From the NCBI GenBank assembly GCA_023382675.1, contig JAHDWN010000015.1, positions 84,766-148,765 of the forward strand: a stretch of DNA of 64,000 bases. Direction: 5' to 3'. How positions within the stretch are numbered: the first letter of the stretch is position 1; each line of letters opens with the position of its first letter. The notes under the pieces are model-generated. The model made no database searches. It was not told the origin of the DNA and saw nothing but the letters and a program-made list of their open reading frames with translations. Origin of the DNA: Anaerolineae bacterium (lineage in GTDB: Bacteria > Chloroflexota > Anaerolineae > Aggregatilineales > Phototrophicaceae). Made by a program: the position numbers and the translations under genes. Below, piece by piece: positions 45,601 through 55,000 of this stretch.

Positions 45601-47160
45601 TCTATCCGTGTTGGAAATGTCGGCATCTTTGATCAGGATCACGCTAGTGGAACTATCTACTGGTCTCCTGAATACCGTGCTTTCTTTGGATGGGAGCCAG
45701 ATGGCCCCATACCCATGGATGCGTTTTACAGGCAAGTGCATCCGGATGACATGGACACAATCATGACGGGTCTGCAGAAAGCCGGTGATCCAACCGGTGA
45801 TGGCGAATATAACATGGAACATCGCATCATTGATTGCAGCGGTGCTATCCACTGGTTGTCTGTGCGCGCACGCACATTCTTTGAAGGCGAAGCTACTGCG
45901 CGCCGACCAGTCCGTACCGTTGCAGCGGTGTTGGACATCACTGAGCGCAAGCGTGCAGAAGCAGAGACCTTGAGGCTGCTTGAAATCTTACAGGCCAGCC
46001 TCAATGAGATCTACGTTTTCGACGCCAAGACACTGCGCTTCCAATATGTCAATCCCAGCGCCCTCAACAATCTTGGTTACACCTATGACGAAATCCAGCG
46101 ATTGTCCCCGGTCGACCTGAAACCCGAATATACGGAAACATCCTTCCGAGAAAAACTGCTGACTCCACTGCTCACTCAAGAGCAGAAGAAGATCATGTTT
46201 GAAACCATTCATCGTCGTGCCGACGGAACCACATACCCTGTTGAAACTCATTTGCAGTTAGTAACTCAGGGCGATGCTGCTGTATTTCTGGCTGTGGTTC
46301 ATGACATTACTGATCGCAAGCGCGCAGAAGAGTCACTGCGCCGGCTCAATGACGAGCTTGAGCAGCGTGTTGTCGAACGCACCAACGAACTCCAGGTTGC
46401 AAACGACGAGATCAAACATTTCGCGTATATCGTTTCGCATGATCTGCGCGCGCCGCTTGTGAATCTCAAGGGCTTTGCCTCCGAACTGCGTGAGGCCCTA
46501 AAGTCCATCGAAGCGACCTGTGAAGAGATCATGCCTCTCATCAACCAGACGAACCGCGAACCGCTCTTGCGTGCGCTCCATGAAGATGTCCCCGAAGCGC
46601 TATACTTCATTGAGTCGTCGGTCAGCCACATGGATGTTTTCACGAAAGCGATCCTCAAGCTCTCGCGCATGGGACGCCAGCATCTTGACCTGGCCGAAAT
46701 TCAGACGCGCGCGCTCGTCGAAAATATGCTTGCCACCCTGGCTTTCCAGATTGAGCGTCAGAACGTGAAGATCATACTCGGCGATCTGCCGCCACTGAAA
46801 GCCGATCCCGTTTCCATGGAGCAGATTTTCGGCAACATCCTCTCGAATGCGATTCTGTACCTTGATCCTGAGCGGCCCGGCGAGATCGAGATCAGCAGTG
46901 AGCGCAATGATCGTGAAACGACTTTTCGAATTCGCGACAATGGGCGCGGTATTGCCAAAGAAGATAGCAACAAGGTGTTTGCACCCTTCCGGCGCGCTGG
47001 CAAGCAAGATATGCCGGGCGAAGGGATGGGCCTTGCTTATGTTCAGGCGCTTGTACGTCGTCTTGGGGGGCGGATCTGGTTCGAGTCAGAACCGGGAAAA
47101 GGTACGACTTTCACATTTACTATTTCAAATGACCTGACAAGTGACCTGACACAATCATAA
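42604..47160 (+). CDS. Very large soluble histidine kinase: eight PAS, one GAF, HisKA, HATPase, 1518 aa
   Basis: There is no membrane segment. Two PAS domains lie near residues 95-215 and 200-330, and a GAF domain near 340-500. Six further PAS domains follow (about 500-620, 625-745, 745-865, 870-990, 990-1120, 1120-1245), many closing with a D-I-T-E/D-R-K motif. HisKA has His1279 (IVSHDLRAP), and HATPase_c has NILSNAILY, DNGRGIAKED and GEGMGLAY. Such a string of PAS domains allows many ligands or redox signals, or coiled-coil relay, to feed one kinase core. The ligands are unknown. The receiver genes 118 and 571 bases downstream (47278 and 47731) are likely partners. A mini-HTH ORF precedes it by about 200 bases. 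The base composition is lower in GC than in the flanking metabolic genes. Confidence 0.9.
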   Translation: MTIESSDPRFGVIRELLASLIGSDSSANQTTETHLEYDLDCIVEDLSKLVEQRRAQLEILPIKDNAESFAPSLQAFHHFVDKAADAVFWTNQDGSFAYVNAQACKALGYLQEELLGMHLWDIDPDFPRDRWEALWKKRQENKEAGADQLETFHRRKDGSFFPVDILSTHLWLEDTEVQASVVRDATTRKQTESRLRESEAHYRALIESQVDLISRYRPDCTLTFVNNAYCEFYGRPREALVGHSYLEMVAPEFHDLSRKETEDLVKNPRPISGEYLNYAANGDERWIQWVILPIVDDDGQVVELQGVGRDITRLKQTEAALRQKYEEEQKFRAQLKALHEISIELTLVDSLDEFYRRTVELGLSRLGFDRIGLFRYDAELNKALGTYGTDTEGKIHPEPHIQFVLEPHGGMWEALQRPERFVLDETGELQHDQSTVGTGWKLSVALRSGNRILGWLVADNLVRQQPVSQSEIEAIAQYGLYVSAALARKETEGALRESEFFLQKSQNIALIGSFYLDIESGTWMSSPMLDEILGIGEHFDKSVDGWISLVHPQHQDEMRQYLSQNVLEAHNRFDKEYQIVRSSDGQERWVHGVGELEFDPDGNAIRMIGTIQDITERKQLQQDLLLTQFCVQTASIGIMRTGANAQILSVNQQVCDLTGYSADELCKLHVYDLDPNFPMERWFEHRRRLRKRGSESFESAHRRKDGTTFPVEITSNYVAFEDNEFSFTFVRDITERKRTERALRLNSFAVEQASDAVYWINEDGLLSDVNEAACRMTGYAREELVGMPASALDAVQTLDEVKKFWRQIKEQGTLAFETRHRTKDGHVFPVEIVVSHIAHENKQLNCAFVRDITQRKLAEEDLKDSQAVLNESQQFSHTGTWVMDIKSGKLTWTDETYRLFGFQPQEVESTFELLLSCLHPDDRPIMASHFQETLKTKVFIPLTCRVILPNEDVRWILNSATIFTDENGEPTRFFGLVQDITERKQAEVALQGSEERLRLSIRVGNVGIFDQDHASGTIYWSPEYRAFFGWEPDGPIPMDAFYRQVHPDDMDTIMTGLQKAGDPTGDGEYNMEHRIIDCSGAIHWLSVRARTFFEGEATARRPVRTVAAVLDITERKRAEAETLRLLEILQASLNEIYVFDAKTLRFQYVNPSALNNLGYTYDEIQRLSPVDLKPEYTETSFREKLLTPLLTQEQKKIMFETIHRRADGTTYPVETHLQLVTQGDAAVFLAVVHDITDRKRAEESLRRLNDELEQRVVERTNELQVANDEIKHFAYIVSHDLRAPLVNLKGFASELREALKSIEATCEEIMPLINQTNREPLLRALHEDVPEALYFIESSVSHMDVFTKAILKLSRMGRQHLDLAEIQTRALVENMLATLAFQIERQNVKIILGDLPPLKADPVSMEQIFGNILSNAILYLDPERPGEIEISSERNDRETTFRIRDNGRGIAKEDSNKVFAPFRRAGKQDMPGEGMGLAYVQALVRRLGGRIWFESEPGKGTTFTFTISNDLTSDLTQS

Positions 47161-47277
47161 CAAACCACACAGGCTATGAGTTGCATGTTGCTGTAATATT
47201 TGTAGGAATAAGAAGGACCGTGGAGTTTCGCTGGCATGGTGTGAAAACTGAATCAAAGTTAGCGTTTACGGATACGT

Positions 47278-47724
47278 ATGATGGCTACAATTGATGAAGT
47301 GACGATATTACTTGTTGAAGACAATCCGGGACATGCACGCTTGATCGAAAAAAACTTGCGGCGGGCGCACATTGCAAATCCAATTATTCCCTTGATGGAT
47401 GGGCAGGTTGCTCTGGATTATTTTTTTGGCGACGACGGCTATGTCCAAACAGATCGCCCTTCGCCCCTACTGGTGCTGCTTGACTTGAGCTTGCCTGTCG
47501 TCGATGGATACCGCGTCCTGGAAAAGATTAGATCCGACACGCGTACCAAAAGCATTCCGATCATCATCCTCACTACCACGGATGATACTCAAGAGATCGA
47601 CCGGTGCTATGAACTTGGTGCCAACGTCTACATCACAAAGCCGGTGGAATACGAGAAATTCGCTGATGCAATCGGCAAACTTGGCCTGTTTTTGACAATC
47701 GTCATGCTGCCAGAGGGAAGGTAG
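47278..47724 (+). CDS. Single-domain response regulator (Rcp1-like), 148 aa
   Basis: A stand-alone receiver with VEDNPGHAR, phospho-acceptor Asp69 (VLLDLSLP), ILTTTDDTQE and Lys in YITKPVE. The tail GLFLTIVMLPEG resembles the long C-terminal helix of Rcp1-type regulators. It has no output domain and lies between two PAS kinases, so it is a plausible phosphate shuttle between them. ATG 47278 has only a weak ribosome site; ATG 47281 is an alternative. Confidence 0.9.
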   Translation: MMATIDEVTILLVEDNPGHARLIEKNLRRAHIANPIIPLMDGQVALDYFFGDDGYVQTDRPSPLLVLLDLSLPVVDGYRVLEKIRSDTRTKSIPIIILTTTDDTQEIDRCYELGANVYITKPVEYEKFADAIGKLGLFLTIVMLPEGR

Positions 47725-47730
47725 GGAGTC

Positions 47731-50160
47731 ATGCCGTCTGCGGTCAGGATTCTCTACGTAGAGGATGACGAGGGATCGGCGCGCCTGCTACAGAAGCGGC
47801 TATCGCGCCTGGGCTTTACGGTGGATACCGCGCCGAACGGCGATGAAGGACTTAGACAATACGAACTTGGCAAGCACGATGTGGTGATTGTCGATCACAA
47901 TATGCCAGGCTTGAGCGGCTTGCAAATCATGCGTCGGCTCGCCCAACTCGAAGCAGCGCCCATCACCGTCATGTTGACCGGCACGGGCAATGAGATGATC
48001 GCTGTTGAAGCGATGAAACTGGGCGCATCCGATTATCTGGTCAAGGACATTGATGGCGGGTACATCGATCTTCTGCCGGCTGTGATTGAGCAGAGCCTGA
48101 GAAACAGGCAGTTGCTGGACGAAAAGCGCCGCGCAGAAGAGGCTCTGGAGCAAAACGAAAAATACTACCATGCGCTTATTGATAACAGCCTCGATTTGAT
48201 CGTCCTGACGGATAGTTCCGGGCTTATCCGCTACGTCAGCCCTTCCTTCCGGACGATATTTGGTCAGGATGAGAGCGAACTGATCGGTCAGAACGGAATG
48301 GAGCTTGCCACTCAGGGGTTCACAGAGAGAACCGACGCAGATTTGGCGGAAAACACACGACAGTTCTATTCATCGCTCAAAGAGAATCCCGGCAAACCAT
48401 ATGAAACCGAGATCCGCGTTCTCGACCAGTACGGGATATGGCGCTGGCTGGAGGTCAGAGGCAAAAATCTTCTTCACGAGCCGTGGATTGAAGCGATCGT
48501 ATTGAATGTACGCGATATTTCCGACCGAAAGCAGGCTGAAGAGGCACTCCGTGAGAGCGAAGGGCGGTTTCGGATGCTGTTTGAGGAAGCGCCAGACCCC
48601 TACTTCACCAATGATCTTGCGGGGAATTTGCTCGACTGTAACCGGGCAGCGGAAGCGCTTGTGGGCATGAGCAGACAGGGCCTGATAGGAAAGAATTTCG
48701 CCGACATGAATCTGTTTGCTCCGGATCAACTTGAGGAGATCGCTCATCTACTTGCCAGGAAAGCTGAAGGGGAATTCGCGGAGCCTTTCGAGCTTACCAT
48801 CGACACATCTGACAGAAGCGAAGTCGTGCTCGATCTGCACACGATGCCAATCCAGGTCAAAGGGCAGACGCAATTGCTGGGGCTTGCGCGTGACATCACC
48901 TGGCGCAAGAAGGCCGAAGCGCAGCTCAGGGACAACATCGAGAAGCTGGAAATCCTGCACCAGCTGGATAACGAGCTTACGCAGAAGCTTGAGATTGATC
49001 ACGTGCTGACCATTGCGCTTGATAGTATGGTGCGTTTGAGCAGGGCCAGTGCCGGCAGCATCGAAATTGTGAATGGCGACCGAATCGACATGATCCGGTC
49101 GATTGGGTATCTTCAGGATGCGCTTCAGCACCACCAAGTCGATGAACGCTCCATCGTTGGTCGGGTGATACGTCAAAAGAAAGCCGAACTAGTTCTGGAT
49201 GTGGCCGCAGATTCTGACTATGTTGCAGTGCGACCCTCTACCTGTTCACAAATCACCTTACCGTTACTCTCACAGGATCTCGTGATCGGCATCGTGAACC
49301 TTGAGGCCGACCAGCCGGATTGTTTCAACAACGAGATCTTCGGCTTTCTGAAAGTCGTTGCAGCGCGTGTTGCCGTCGCGCTCGACAACGCTCAACTCCA
49401 TACAACCGTGCAAGAACAACTGAACGAACTCCAGGTGCTCTACGCTCAGGTCAGTCGGCTCGAACAGTTGAAGACGGACATGATCCGCATTGCGGCGCAT
49501 GACTTGGGCACGCCGATTGCTAGTGTGTTGACCAGCGTGTATCTGCTAAGACGAATGCTGGGCGATAATCTTCCGGAGAAGCCACAGCACACTATTGAAA
49601 ACATCGATGCCGCCGCGATGCGAATGAGAGATATCACAGCGAGCTTTCTCTCGTTGGATCGCATCGACAAGATGACCGCGTACGACCCGACTCTTGAAGA
49701 GATCGACATAGCGGAACTAACCCAGAATGTCTTCGCGAGTCTGCAATTTGAGGCCCAGCAAAAAGAGCAGATTTACGAACTCCGCATGCCGGAAAGCCCG
49801 CTGCTGGGCAAGGTTGGGAGAGCCGAACTCCAGCAGGCGATCACAAATCTCATTGGCAACGCGATCAAATACACCCCGCCCGGGGGCAGGATCGAAGTCA
49901 TCCTTGAGCGCTGTGCTGACAACAGCCTGAAGTTCGAGGTTATGGATACAGGCTACGGTATTCCTGCTGACCAGCAGCGCAAGCTATTCCAGCCTTTCTT
50001 CCGTGCTCAAATGGATGAAACGCTCACGATTGCGGGAACCGGATTGGGATTGTATCTGGTCAAGAAGATGATCGAGCGCGGGGGTGGACACATGATTTTT
50101 CACAGCGAGTATGGAAAGGGCAGCACATTTGGCTTTGAGCTGCCTCTCAAACTGAAGTGA
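47731..50160 (+). CDS. Hybrid histidine kinase: REC-PAS-PAS-GAF-HisKA-HATPase, 809 aa
   Basis: N-terminal receiver (1-125, Asp55 in VIVDHNMPG). PAS domains near 145-270 and 275-400 (each followed by D-I-S/T and a linker helix). A GAF domain near 415-565 (LDNELTQKLEIDHVLTIALD). HisKA with His590 (IAAHDLGTP). HATPase_c with NLIGNAIKY, DTGYGIPADQQRK and GTGLGLYLV. The protein is soluble. The first gene of the pair (a single-domain receiver) ends 6 bases upstream. It presumably receives phosphate or a binding signal and re-exports it. A mini-HTH ORF starts about 34 bases after its stop. Confidence 0.92.
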   Translation: MPSAVRILYVEDDEGSARLLQKRLSRLGFTVDTAPNGDEGLRQYELGKHDVVIVDHNMPGLSGLQIMRRLAQLEAAPITVMLTGTGNEMIAVEAMKLGASDYLVKDIDGGYIDLLPAVIEQSLRNRQLLDEKRRAEEALEQNEKYYHALIDNSLDLIVLTDSSGLIRYVSPSFRTIFGQDESELIGQNGMELATQGFTERTDADLAENTRQFYSSLKENPGKPYETEIRVLDQYGIWRWLEVRGKNLLHEPWIEAIVLNVRDISDRKQAEEALRESEGRFRMLFEEAPDPYFTNDLAGNLLDCNRAAEALVGMSRQGLIGKNFADMNLFAPDQLEEIAHLLARKAEGEFAEPFELTIDTSDRSEVVLDLHTMPIQVKGQTQLLGLARDITWRKKAEAQLRDNIEKLEILHQLDNELTQKLEIDHVLTIALDSMVRLSRASAGSIEIVNGDRIDMIRSIGYLQDALQHHQVDERSIVGRVIRQKKAELVLDVAADSDYVAVRPSTCSQITLPLLSQDLVIGIVNLEADQPDCFNNEIFGFLKVVAARVAVALDNAQLHTTVQEQLNELQVLYAQVSRLEQLKTDMIRIAAHDLGTPIASVLTSVYLLRRMLGDNLPEKPQHTIENIDAAAMRMRDITASFLSLDRIDKMTAYDPTLEEIDIAELTQNVFASLQFEAQQKEQIYELRMPESPLLGKVGRAELQQAITNLIGNAIKYTPPGGRIEVILERCADNSLKFEVMDTGYGIPADQQRKLFQPFFRAQMDETLTIAGTGLGLYLVKKMIERGGGHMIFHSEYGKGSTFGFELPLKLK

Positions 50161-50193
50161 TGAATTGCAGCAGAGAGTAGCACCTAGCACTTC

Positions 50194-50424
50194 GTGGAAC
50201 TAGCGCCAGCTCAAAATTATCCGCTCTTAACGGCCATCGCCGAAGCAGACCGCGTAAAGGCGCGACCTGGTACAGCATTGGACCGGATGCGACTGCGGAA
50301 CGAGCAAATCCTCAAGCTATATGCTCAGGAAATTCCGACGACGGAAATTGGTCGGCGGTTCGGCTTGTCTGCCCGGCGCGTAGGTCAAATTGTGGATGAA
50401 ACGGACAAAGTATCCACGAGATAG
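50194..50424 (+). CDS. Mini helix-turn-helix protein C, 76 aa
   Basis: The frame opens with a GTG at 50194. The HTH core begins at an internal ATG at 50287 (MRLRNEQILKLYAQEIPTT), followed by EIGRRFGLSARRVGQIVDE. The core shares R-LYAQ, G-R, G-S-ARRVGQIVD positions with mini-HTH A and B, although the sequence is more diverged and the conserved hairpin is absent upstream. The N-terminal extension (about 31 residues) is of uncertain reality. It is the first ORF after the REC-PAS-PAS-GAF kinase on the same strand. Confidence 0.5.
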   Translation: MELAPAQNYPLLTAIAEADRVKARPGTALDRMRLRNEQILKLYAQEIPTTEIGRRFGLSARRVGQIVDETDKVSTR

Positions 50425-50926
50425 ATTCAAGAATACACTGCGGCTGGGTGTCCATCTGTGTAATCCCTGGTGCGTTTGTAGACTTAGAGATTACGCTTAA
50501 AGAAGTTCAAAGACGACGTATCACAAATGAGTTTCGCCAATGAATTTAGCGGTGACCGGGAACGTGGCGCGATCGTGGTTAAGCGTATCGAGAACTAGAG
50601 GAGCTTTAAGGTCGCGACTAATGCGATTCGCTATTAAGAGAGCGGCGCAATCCACTGGCTGAATTGATCTGACGCTCGTAGTACTCAACAAATAGAACAA
50701 GTAGCGTCGCGAATCCTGCGCCAAACGGAAGGTCAATTTCGCGATGCCGAATCTCGTTGAAGCCACGGTCGGACATTCTCACAACACTTGTTAATTGGGT
50801 ACCGACAGCTTCTGCGGTTAGGAACAGGATGCGAAAGCACAGAGCATTGTCTGCCCTCATGCACAGCCTATTTCCTTCTGCGGTTCACAATCGCATGCAC
50901 CCGCTGTTTTGTAATGCCATAGCCGG
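50425..50926. other. Intergenic region without recognised gene
   Basis: About 500 bases. Two overlapping short minus-strand frames (50521-50766 and 50618-50860) exist, but neither has a recognised family, a clear ribosome site or convincing composition. They may be a frameshifted remnant or chance. I see no other structure here. Confidence 0.5.
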
Positions 50927-51391
50927 TCAGGGCACAGGTGCGGACATATGGGAATTGGCATGCTCCGTCAGCCAGCGCAGAGCGATATCCTTGTGGAAGA
51001 ATGCTTTGGAAGCATACAACGCATTTGCTTGTTCGCGTGCAAATAGAACCTTCGACAGATGTCCAGAGAGCGAACCCGATACGACTGTCGCCAATACTAC
51101 CGTCCAGCCGGGATGCGCACCAAGGAGCGTGTCAATGCGGGTCTTTGTTTCCGGCAATACTGCGAGTTGAAATATGTCATTGTTGACCGCAGAACAGAAC
51201 AGCATCCCAATCCCAGGCCGTGATATATCGTGCACGGCGAGATATGGCTTGCCCTTTGGCCACCGTTCCAGACTCTCTAAAACAGCATTGCTCCACTCAA
51301 TAAGTGTCGCCCTGGCGGGCGAATGAAGCGTGTACGTCATAATTCCGGTATCAACGACGCCACGTGTTACACCCTTAATCTGATCTTCCAT
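50927..51391 (-). CDS. STAS-like small protein, paralog 1, 154 aa
   Basis: The protein is soluble. ATG 51391 has GAGGG nine bases upstream. Shared blocks with the paralog at 55617 are EWSNAVLESLERWPKGKPYLAVHDIS, P-G-x-G, VVSGSLSG and FFHKDIALRWL. The layout of beta strands, a D-I-S-type turn and a C-terminal A-L-x-W-L helix resembles SpoIIAA/STAS-like folds. This is an inference, since the exact family was not recognised. It lies next to a PknK-like kinase gene and a small secreted peptide gene on the same strand. A partner-switch role with the kinase is possible but unproven. Confidence 0.6.
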   Translation of the reverse strand: MEDQIKGVTRGVVDTGIMTYTLHSPARATLIEWSNAVLESLERWPKGKPYLAVHDISRPGIGMLFCSAVNNDIFQLAVLPETKTRIDTLLGAHPGWTVVLATVVSGSLSGHLSKVLFAREQANALYASKAFFHKDIALRWLTEHANSHMSAPVP

Positions 51392-51544
51392 GTACTATTG
51401 CCCTCGAAGTGCAGATCGCGCACTCCAAACCGAGTGTACTAGTTGGTCTTGACCAGATCAGGTTGCAAGTCGGAAGTGACAACCTAACCTGGTCGGCTAT
51501 TCCCGTTGTCGGTCTTCACGCACGGAATGGCGCTGACTGAGGTA

Positions 51545-51706
51545 CTAATTACCCGGGTTCTGCAGCTCTTGAGTGACAGGAGCAACAATCGAAGTCGTTG
51601 GGCAGTCACGGAAGCACCACGCAAAGGCCGGGGCGACCTGGCTCACACCAACGCTGGCTGCCAGGAGAATCGCTGCGATGATTGAGTACATCTTGCGCTT
51701 GCTCAT
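51545..51706 (-). CDS. Small secreted peptide, 53 aa
   Basis: The ATG at 51706 (MSKRKMYS) has AGGAAG close upstream. The N-terminal 29 residues form a clear signal peptide ending APAFA. The mature part is about 24 residues with two Cys (WCFRDCPTT) and a Pro-rich, polar tail. It may be a cell-surface or diffusible peptide. It lies just downstream of the PknK-like kinase on the same strand. Confidence 0.6.
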   Translation of the reverse strand: MSKRKMYSIIAAILLAASVGVSQVAPAFAWCFRDCPTTSIVAPVTQELQNPGN

Positions 51707-52055
51707 TTGAGACTTCCTTCCGTGCTGACGATGATTTCTCTTAGAAAGACGACGGGTGTGCGCGAGTAGGGCGGTCAACCAAAGATACAAATGAGTTGTC
51801 AACCTGTGGAGTTGTCGCTGCACTGTACCTACATCTTCTTCCTATCCCTAACAATAAACGGGTAGATAAAGATGTTTGTACACTAAACAGCATAGAAGAA
51901 AGGTGAAACGGAATCAATTGATATTGGACAGAATTTGCGCGTTTCGACCATTTTTCACGAATTTTAGAAGTGAGCTTTTGAGGGCCTTGGCGTGTCGGGC
52001 CTGATCAGCACAACCCGGCGCAAGAGAGCGGAGGATCTGGGTTACTCTCAAGGCA

Positions 52056-55000
52056 TCATTCTTTTGCGAAGTTGGACACCGCTTCATCAATACTCAAACC
52101 AAGGCTTAGAGCTACCGTCTCATCGTATTCTGCGGCTGTCAGTTTATTGCGCGCACTTTCAAGCACAGCATCAAGGACATACTGGACTGACTTGGAAAAG
52201 GGCCACGTACGGGAAACCAAAGATGCGATTTGCATCGCTTCGTCGTCTTTCCCAGATCGTGAGTAGATGTAGGCCAGCCCTGACAGCACGAACGTCTTGT
52301 CGGTCGTAAGCCCATGTTTGTGCGCCAATACAATGGCTTCGATACCAAGCGCAGCAGCCTGAGCAAGATCGCCTGTGTCGGCCAAACTCATAGCCTGGAA
52401 TGTGAGTGATCGCATCAACAATTCCAACATTGCGTGTTTTCGACACAAGGCAATTGACTCTTCGAGCGCACCCCGTGCTTCGGTCAACGCATGCGTTCGT
52501 CTTGATAGCTCTCCGAATTCGCACAGGGCAAACGCGGTTCCTGCAATCTCATGGGTTGATCGGAAAATTTCCAACGCCTCGTTGAGATGCTGGAACGCAG
52601 GCTCGGTCTTTCCGAGGGCAAACTCAGCTTGCGACAAATATACCAATACGTAGGCCATTTGCGATTTGCCGCCGGTTTCGCCGACGATGCGCAAACACTC
52701 TTCGGTTGAGCGACGCGCCGAGTCAAATTCTCCCGATATCAGGTCAATGCTTACCAGGCGCATGAGTGATTGGGCATACGACGAACGGATGCCATGTTTC
52801 TTGAAGATGTCGGCCGCTTGAAGATAAAGCTGTTTCGCTTCCGCAAGTTCTTGCGGTTCGAGCATGGTCATCGCCGTTCTAAAGATCGCCGTTGCGATAC
52901 CAACCTCGTCTCCAAGTTCGTTGTAGATGTCGTGCGCCGATTCTGCAACCTTTCGCGCTTCAGCCAAATCCCAATCCATCAAGGGATTGATGAGCGCCAA
53001 CTGCACTTCCGCTTCATGATTGCGGAATCCGTGCTGCCGAGCCAAAGTCAGCGCTTCAAAGAGGTACTTTTGCCCCTCCTGTACATCCTCTACTCGCTTG
53101 CAGATTCCCCCCATGATGAGCAAAAGGTCGACGAGTAAGTCGTTTCGATTGAGTTCCTTGGCCAGCGAAATACCGTCTTCAAGCAATGGCCTCGCCTGTT
53201 GGTATTCGCTCAATCGCCAATAGCAACGTACAAGGCGAACGAGCGAATCAAGATAGATTTCCCTCGACTGTGCGAGACTAGAAAGCTCAAATGCTCGCTG
53301 CGCGAAGGTTCCGGCCTCTTTGAACAGGTTGACGGACAGGAAATATTCACTTGCCAACGTGCAATAGTATCTCTCCTTATCCGGCTGCTCCGCCTTGCGC
53401 CAGTGCATTGCAATCTGTCCCGCCCTCGACAGCTCTTTTCCATAGGTTTTCTCAAGGGCCTGCGCAGATTCATGGTGCAAGCGTTTCTTTTCGTCGTCCG
53501 AAAGTGCTCGCATAAGGCTCTCGCGGAACTTCTCGTGCGCGAAACGCCATTGATTGTCCTGGAGCTCCAGAACGGATGCAGAAGATGACTCCAACAATCG
53601 CGCATCCAGCACCGACTGCGGATTGATAACCTTGAGGACCTCAACATCGATTTCACGACCAAGGACCGCGGCCAATTTGAGCCACTCTCGAGTAACTGTG
53701 GAAACGCGATTGATTCTTCGATCGATAATGCTCTGCAGACCACTCGTCACGATACCTACGGGCAACGGACGGTTGCCGATCTCGATCAGGGACCCAGATT
53801 CTTCTGCAAGTGCACGCACGATCTCGACGAGGAAAAACAGGTTGCCTTCCGTTTCTTGCTGAAGGAGTTTCACCACTTGTGGATTCTCGCCAGCGGGACC
53901 GATCATCAACTGGCTGAGTCTGGCGATTGCTTTTTCATCCAGCCGTTCCAACTGCAAGAGCCGCATGTCTGCCAATTCGGTAGCGAGGGCAGGGGTCTCG
54001 TCACTGCGGAAACTACCAACGACCATGACCGGCAAATTCGAAACAATGCGACATAACATCTTGAGCGGCCCAAGACTCTCGACTGCCCACTGAAGATCCT
54101 CAACGATCAGAAGCAGGGGAGTCTTTTGCCGACCTACGATGTTGGCAATGGTGTACGTGAGTCTTTGGATACCCAACTGACCGCTCAATTCGGAAGGATC
54201 TTTGACTGGTCGATTGAGCAGCGTTTCGATGTCTGGCACTAACGGCTTCAAAACGCTGGCTTCCAGGTCTGTGATTTCTGTTGTCAGCAGCAAACGTCGC
54301 AGCGGCTCGCGCCACAGTTGGAATGGGAGAACATTCGCTTCGGGAGTCCACTCACGCAGGACGATTACCCCTTCGACCAAAGCTCTTATGCGCAGTTCTT
54401 CCAACAAACGCGACTTACCGATGCCGGATTCACCGCCTACCAGCCATGCACTTCCCTTCCCGGCAATTGTCTCAGACAGAGCACGGGACAACTGCGATAG
54501 CTCAAAATCGCGCCCGACAAACTCCGCCGCTTGCAGGAAGCTTTCCCGAATGGCAGCGGTTTCAACCGGCGAACCGCCTGTAACCGCCGTCACATCGGAG
54601 AGCGCTTCGTGAGCCGTCGAATATCGGTCTTGTGGAGATCGCGCCAGCAATTTCCTGATGACCGCGACTACAGGTGGCGCAACCTCTGAGCCGGAGAAAT
54701 CAACCGGAGAGGTCAGGATATTGTCTATGAGTTCATCGAGAGAGTCGCCACCAAAAGGTTGTTTTCCGAAGAACAGCTCGTACGCCAGGGCTCCGGCGGA
54801 GTACAAGTCTGCGGAGAAGCTTGCCGGTTCGCCTTGTAGTACCTCCGGTGCCATGTACGTGAGGGTCCCCTCAGCACCGCCAGATTCCCCCTGGCGGATC
54901 GAGAGGCCAAAATCCAACAACTTGACGCGACGCTTGCCCTCGGAGTCCCGCGTCACGAGAACATTGCTGGGCTTGAGATCGCGGTGGATAACGCCTCGCC

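Noticed and set aside
50521..50860. Two short minus-strand frames as a frameshifted gene
   Set aside because: I could not join them into any known domain. They are reported only as unexplained sequence.
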